Assembly: GCF_900090105.1 (NCBI RefSeq)
Contig: NZ_FMDM01000001.1
Span: 600,913 to 664,912 of the forward strand
Source: Micromonospora humi
GTDB taxonomy: Bacteria > Actinomycetota > Actinomycetes > Mycobacteriales > Micromonosporaceae
Direction of reading: 5' to 3'
Length of the DNA: 64,000 nt
The notes under the pieces were generated by a model. That model made no database searches. It was not told the DNA's origin and was given only the letters and a program-made list of their open reading frames with translations. The translations under genes and the position numbers were made by a program. Below are positions 60,797 through 64,000 of this stretch, piece by piece (position 1 is the stretch's first letter; each line of letters opens with the position of its first letter).

Positions 60797-62542
60797 GTGC
60801 GTACCCGAACCCGGACACTGACCGGTGTCCTCGCCGCGGCGGCGCTCGTCGCCGCCGGCTGCAGCCCCACCACCGACGACAGCGGCGGCGACGACCAGAA
60901 GACCAAGACGCAGAGCGGCTCGATCTCCTACCAGGCCGCCGACAACCAGGGCCCGGCGAAGCCGGTCGACGGCGCGACCCGGGGCGGCACCCTGACCGTC
61001 ATGCAACCGGCGGACTTCGAGCACCTCGACCCGGCCCGCAACTACGTCAACACCCAGCAGGTGGCCGGTGGCCTGCTCTACCGCGCGCTCAACGGCTACC
61101 AGGAGGACGGCACCGGCAAGCTGCTGCTCGTCGGCGACCTGGCGACCAACCCCGGCAAGGACGTGAACGGCGACTGCAAGGTCTGGGAGTTCACCCTCCG
61201 CGACGGCGTCAAGTACGAGGACGGCTCGCCGGTGACCAGCAAGGACGTCGCCCACGGGATCGCCCGGTCGTTCGCGCCGGCGCTCAACGAGGGCCCGCAC
61301 TACCTCCAGCAGTGGCTCTACCCCGGCGGGGCGTACAACGCCAGCTACCAGGGACCGTACGACGGCGGCAAGCCGGCGCCCGACGGCGTCACCACCCCGG
61401 ACGACCGGACCATCCGGTTCACGTTCCCGCAGCCGCACTGCGACCTGCCGTACGCCGCCGCGCTGGCCACCAGCGCGCCGGTGCCGGCGGCGAAGGACAC
61501 CCGGGCCAACTACGACCTGCGGCCGTTCTCGTCCGGCCCGTACCAGGTGAAGTCCTACCAGCGCGACGTGGCGCTGGAGCTGGAACGCAACCCGAACTGG
61601 GACCCGGCGACCGACCCGATCCGCAACGCCTACCCCGACTCGGTGCGGATGACCTTCGGCCTCGAGCAGGCCCAGATCGCCGAGCGCCTGGTCGCCGACG
61701 GTGCCGCCGACCAGGCGGCGCTGAGCTGGACGGACGTGCCGCCGTCGGTGCTGCCCCGGACCACCGGCGCCGGCGTCGCCGACCGGGTGGTCAAGGGTCC
61801 CACGCAGTACAACTGGGTGCTGAGCATCAACACCCAGCGGGTCACCGACCTGACCGTACGACGGGCGCTGAACTACGCGGTGGACAAGGACGCGCTGCTC
61901 AAGGTGCTCGGCGGGCAGGCCGCAGGCTCTCCGGCCACCACGCTGATGTCACCCACCACCGCCGGTTTCCAGAAGTACGACCTGTTCAACGCCCCGGTGA
62001 CTGGTGACAAGGCCAAGGTCGCCGAGCTGCTCGCCGGCAAGCGCCCGAAGCTGGTGCTCGCCCACTCCAACCTGGAGCTGCGTACCCAGCAGGCCGAGGC
62101 GTTGCGCAAGAACCTCACCGACATGGGCTTCGACATCGTGATGAAGCCGATCGACAACAGCAGCTACTACGACGAGGTCGGCCGCAAGGACAACCCGTAC
62201 GACATCTACCTCAGCGGCTGGGGCTCGGACTGGCCCACCGGTTCGACAGTCATCCCGCCGGTCTACGACGGCCGGGAGATCGTGGCCGAGGGCAACCAGA
62301 ACCTGTCGTACCTCAACCAGCCGTCGGTCGGGGCGGAGATCGACCGGGTCCGCAAGCTGCCCGCCGCCGAGCAGGACGCCGGCTGGATGGCGCTCGACCG
62401 CACCATCATGCAGGAGTACGCCCCGGTCGTGCCCTGCTACTACGACGCCACCTACGAGCTGCACGGTTCGAAGGTCGGCAACGCCGTCCTCAGCGACGCG
62501 TTCGGCATCATCTCGCTTAACGGGATCTACGTGAAGAAGTGA
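60797..62542 (+). CDS. Oligopeptide ABC transporter substrate-binding lipoprotein (family 5)
   Basis: A 581-residue lipoprotein: arginine-rich start, hydrophobic core and lipobox V-A-A-G-C at residues 18-22, followed by a polar linker and the family 5 solute-binding fold (G-G-T-L-T-V near 72, W-E-F-T-L-R-D-G-V-K-Y-E-D-G-S-P-V near 135). The last is the family signature. GTG 60797 has AGGAAGGGAG upstream. It delivers peptides to the two permeases encoded on either side. Confidence 0.94.
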   Translation: MRTRTRTLTGVLAAAALVAAGCSPTTDDSGGDDQKTKTQSGSISYQAADNQGPAKPVDGATRGGTLTVMQPADFEHLDPARNYVNTQQVAGGLLYRALNGYQEDGTGKLLLVGDLATNPGKDVNGDCKVWEFTLRDGVKYEDGSPVTSKDVAHGIARSFAPALNEGPHYLQQWLYPGGAYNASYQGPYDGGKPAPDGVTTPDDRTIRFTFPQPHCDLPYAAALATSAPVPAAKDTRANYDLRPFSSGPYQVKSYQRDVALELERNPNWDPATDPIRNAYPDSVRMTFGLEQAQIAERLVADGAADQAALSWTDVPPSVLPRTTGAGVADRVVKGPTQYNWVLSINTQRVTDLTVRRALNYAVDKDALLKVLGGQAAGSPATTLMSPTTAGFQKYDLFNAPVTGDKAKVAELLAGKRPKLVLAHSNLELRTQQAEALRKNLTDMGFDIVMKPIDNSSYYDEVGRKDNPYDIYLSGWGSDWPTGSTVIPPVYDGREIVAEGNQNLSYLNQPSVGAEIDRVRKLPAAEQDAGWMALDRTIMQEYAPVVPCYYDATYELHGSKVGNAVLSDAFGIISLNGIYVKK

Positions 62543-62603
62543 CAGTCGCCGGCGGGGACGGTCGCACCGGCCGTCCCCGCCCGACCCGGGGGAGGTGTGT
62601 CCC

Positions 62604-63593
62604 GTGCTCCGATTCGTCGTCCGGCGGCTGCTCGTCGCCGTCCTGACCCTCGCGGTGATCAGCCTGGTCACCTTCGGCCTGTTCTTCGCGGTGCCGAGCA
62701 GCCCGGCGAAGGTGATGTGCGGCAAGAACTGCACCGCCGCCGACATCGCCCAGGTCGAGCGCCGGCTCGGCATCGACCGGCCGCTGCCGCGCCAGTACGC
62801 CGACTTCGTCCAGGGCGTCTTCGTCGGCCGCAGCTACGGCGACGGCGACTTCCGCCAGGACTGCCCGGCGCCCTGCCTGGGCTACTCGTTCCGCAACAAC
62901 CAGCCGGTCACCGAGATCGTCGTGCAGCGTGCCCCGGTGACGTTCAGCATCGTCCTCGGCGGGGCCGTGCTCTGGCTGGCCCTGGGCGTCTCGCTGGGCA
63001 TGGTGTCGGCGCTGCGCAGAGGTACGGCGTTCGACCGCGCCGCCATCGGCATCACCCTCGCCGGTGCGTCCATGCAGGTCTACTTCTTCGGGCTGATCCT
63101 GCTCTACCTGCTGGTCTACTCCACCGGCCTGCTGCCGTTCCCCAGCTACACCCCGCTGACCGAGAGCCCGGTGCGCTGGGCGGCGGGGCTGCTGCTGCCC
63201 TGGATGACGTTGGGATTCCTCAACTCGGCGCTCTACGCCCGGCTGTCCCGGGCACAGATGCTGGAGACGCTGTCGGAGGACTTCGTCCGCACCGCCCGGG
63301 CCAAGGGCCTCTCGGCCCGGCAGGTGCACACCCGGCACGCGTTACGCGCGGCGATCACCCCGATCGTCACCATCGCCGGGCTGGACATCGGCACCAGCCT
63401 CGGCGGCACCTTCATCACCGAGACCATCTTCGGCCTCCAGGGTCTCGGCAAGGCCACCGTGGAGGCGGTGCAGTTCCTCAACCTGCCGGTGGTGATGGCG
63501 ACCGTGCTGCTGGCGGCGGTGTTCATCGTGGCCGCCAACATCGTCGTCGACGTGCTGTACGCGGTGATCGACCCGCGGGTCCGGCTGAGCTGA
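62604..63593 (+). CDS. Oligopeptide/dipeptide ABC transporter permease (DppB/OppB type)
   Basis: A 329-residue permease. It starts L-R-F-V-V-R-R-L-L-V-A-V-L-T, the usual DppB N-terminus, and has six helices with an extended periplasmic loop containing two Cys-x-x-x-x-C-like pairs (C-G-K-N-C and C-P-A-P-C), which may form disulfides. The EAA-like loop is T-A-R-A-K-G-L-S-A-R-Q-V. GTG 62604 has GGAGG 8 nt upstream; an earlier in-frame GTG 62595 overlaps the ribosome site and is less likely. Confidence 0.93.
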   Translation: MLRFVVRRLLVAVLTLAVISLVTFGLFFAVPSSPAKVMCGKNCTAADIAQVERRLGIDRPLPRQYADFVQGVFVGRSYGDGDFRQDCPAPCLGYSFRNNQPVTEIVVQRAPVTFSIVLGGAVLWLALGVSLGMVSALRRGTAFDRAAIGITLAGASMQVYFFGLILLYLLVYSTGLLPFPSYTPLTESPVRWAAGLLLPWMTLGFLNSALYARLSRAQMLETLSEDFVRTARAKGLSARQVHTRHALRAAITPIVTIAGLDIGTSLGGTFITETIFGLQGLGKATVEAVQFLNLPVVMATVLLAAVFIVAANIVVDVLYAVIDPRVRLS

Positions 63594-63608
63594 GAGGGAG
63601 GGGTGGAC

Positions 63609-64000
63609 ATGGTGGAGTCGTCGTCACGGGATCCGTACCTGCGGGTCACGGATCTGCGGGTGCGGTTCGACACCGAGGACGGTGTGGTCCGGGCGGTGGA
63701 CGGGGTGTCGTTCGCGGTCGAGCGGGGTCGCACGTTGGGGATCGTGGGGGAGTCCGGTTCCGGTAAGAGCGTGACGTCGTTGGCGATCCTGGGTCTGCAC
63801 CAGTCGAAGCGGGCCACCATCTCGGGGGAGATCTCGGTGGGTGGCCGTCAGCTCGTCGGTCTGCCGGAGGAGGAGGTGCGGCGGTTGCGGGGTCGGGACA
63901 TGGCGATGATCTTCCAGGATCCGTTGTCCGCGTTGCACCCGTACTACTCGGTGGGCCGGCAGATCGCGGAGGCGTATCGGGTGCACCATCCGCGTGCCGG
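63609..64000 (+). CDS. Oligopeptide ABC transporter ATP-binding protein (DppD type), 5' part
   Basis: The first 130 codons of an ABC ATPase that runs off the window. Walker A reads G-E-S-G-S-G-K-S near residue 43 and the Q-loop M-I-F-Q-D-P-L-S-A-L-H-P near residue 103. The oligopeptide-ABC subfamily is indicated by R-F-D-T-E-D-G-V-V-R-A-V-D-G-V-S-F. ATG 63609 has GAGGGAGGGG upstream, 15 bp after the DppB stop. Synonymous codon choice is slightly richer in G- and T-ending codons than the preceding three genes. Confidence 0.93.
   Translation, partial: MVESSSRDPYLRVTDLRVRFDTEDGVVRAVDGVSFAVERGRTLGIVGESGSGKSVTSLAILGLHQSKRATISGEISVGGRQLVGLPEEEVRRLRGRDMAMIFQDPLSALHPYYSVGRQIAEAYRVHHPRA

Noticed and set aside
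63609..64000. Recent horizontal transfer of the ATPase gene from its slightly different codon choice
   Set aside because: Only 130 codons are visible and the shift is small; neighbouring genes have the same operon logic and overall GC level.

Overview
The window is very GC-rich, with strong G/C preference at third codon positions and densely packed short operons. It contains many NarL-type two-component pairs, secreted hydrolases, an SSI-type protease inhibitor and numerous leaderless genes with a TAnnnT box 6-8 nt before the start codon. Together these indicate an actinobacterium. The gene content and the style of intergenic palindromes resemble Micromonosporaceae (Micromonospora/Salinispora); that assignment is inference. 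I see no rRNA, tRNA, CRISPR array, insertion sequence or prophage, so this reads as chromosomal housekeeping and accessory DNA.

Layout. 1-8.3 kb: the tail of an S1 serine protease, small enzymes (ABM monooxygenase, DUF1330, GNAT), an ABC-F ribosome-protection-type ATPase with a short upstream ORF and hairpins, a thioesterase, a methyltransferase, a NarL two-component system, and a DUF1905-sirtuin pair. 8.4-15.4 kb: LtrA protein, a three-gene sugar ABC importer without its own ATPase, a divergent membrane protein/TetR pair, and a lipid kinase. 15.1-22.5 kb: small actinobacterial proteins, dienelactone hydrolase, RraA-like protein, a second two-component system joined to two membrane proteins (one ABA4-like), and DinB under an SOS box. 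22.5-31 kb: a secreted penicillin-acylase-type amidohydrolase with a discoidin domain, a Tat-exported peptidoglycan amidase, a membrane thioredoxin / cysteine-type leader peptide / DUF4395 unit, a Tat-exported PHP-type metallohydrolase, and a NUDIX hydrolase. 31-42.4 kb: PadR operon with a perfect operator, a TM-helix channel-like protein, a LacI-NAT-FMN reductase operon with a palindromic operator, an MFS exporter with a MTWRC leader ORF, transketolase, VOC/SRPBCC pair, YchJ and an APH-like kinase. 42.3-50.6 kb: CorA, class F sortase with a likely substrate, a third two-component system, an ArsR-AHSA1 fusion with its operator, and a YCII/DGPF protein with an ECF42-type sigma factor. 50.6-64 kb: MFS, uridine kinase, oxidoreductase, lone lycopene cyclase, serine hydrolase, a decayed tyrosine phosphatase, RNase HI, pentapeptide protein, SSI-like inhibitor, and the first four genes of an oligopeptide ABC importer that runs off the end.

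The most interesting material is regulatory. Three short leader ORFs precede transport, resistance or redox genes. Several perfect operators sit beside their likely regulators. At three junctions a stop codon lies inside the -10 box of the next gene. Two families of intergenic palindromic repeats occur, three copies each. No function is assigned to genes that I could not recognise.
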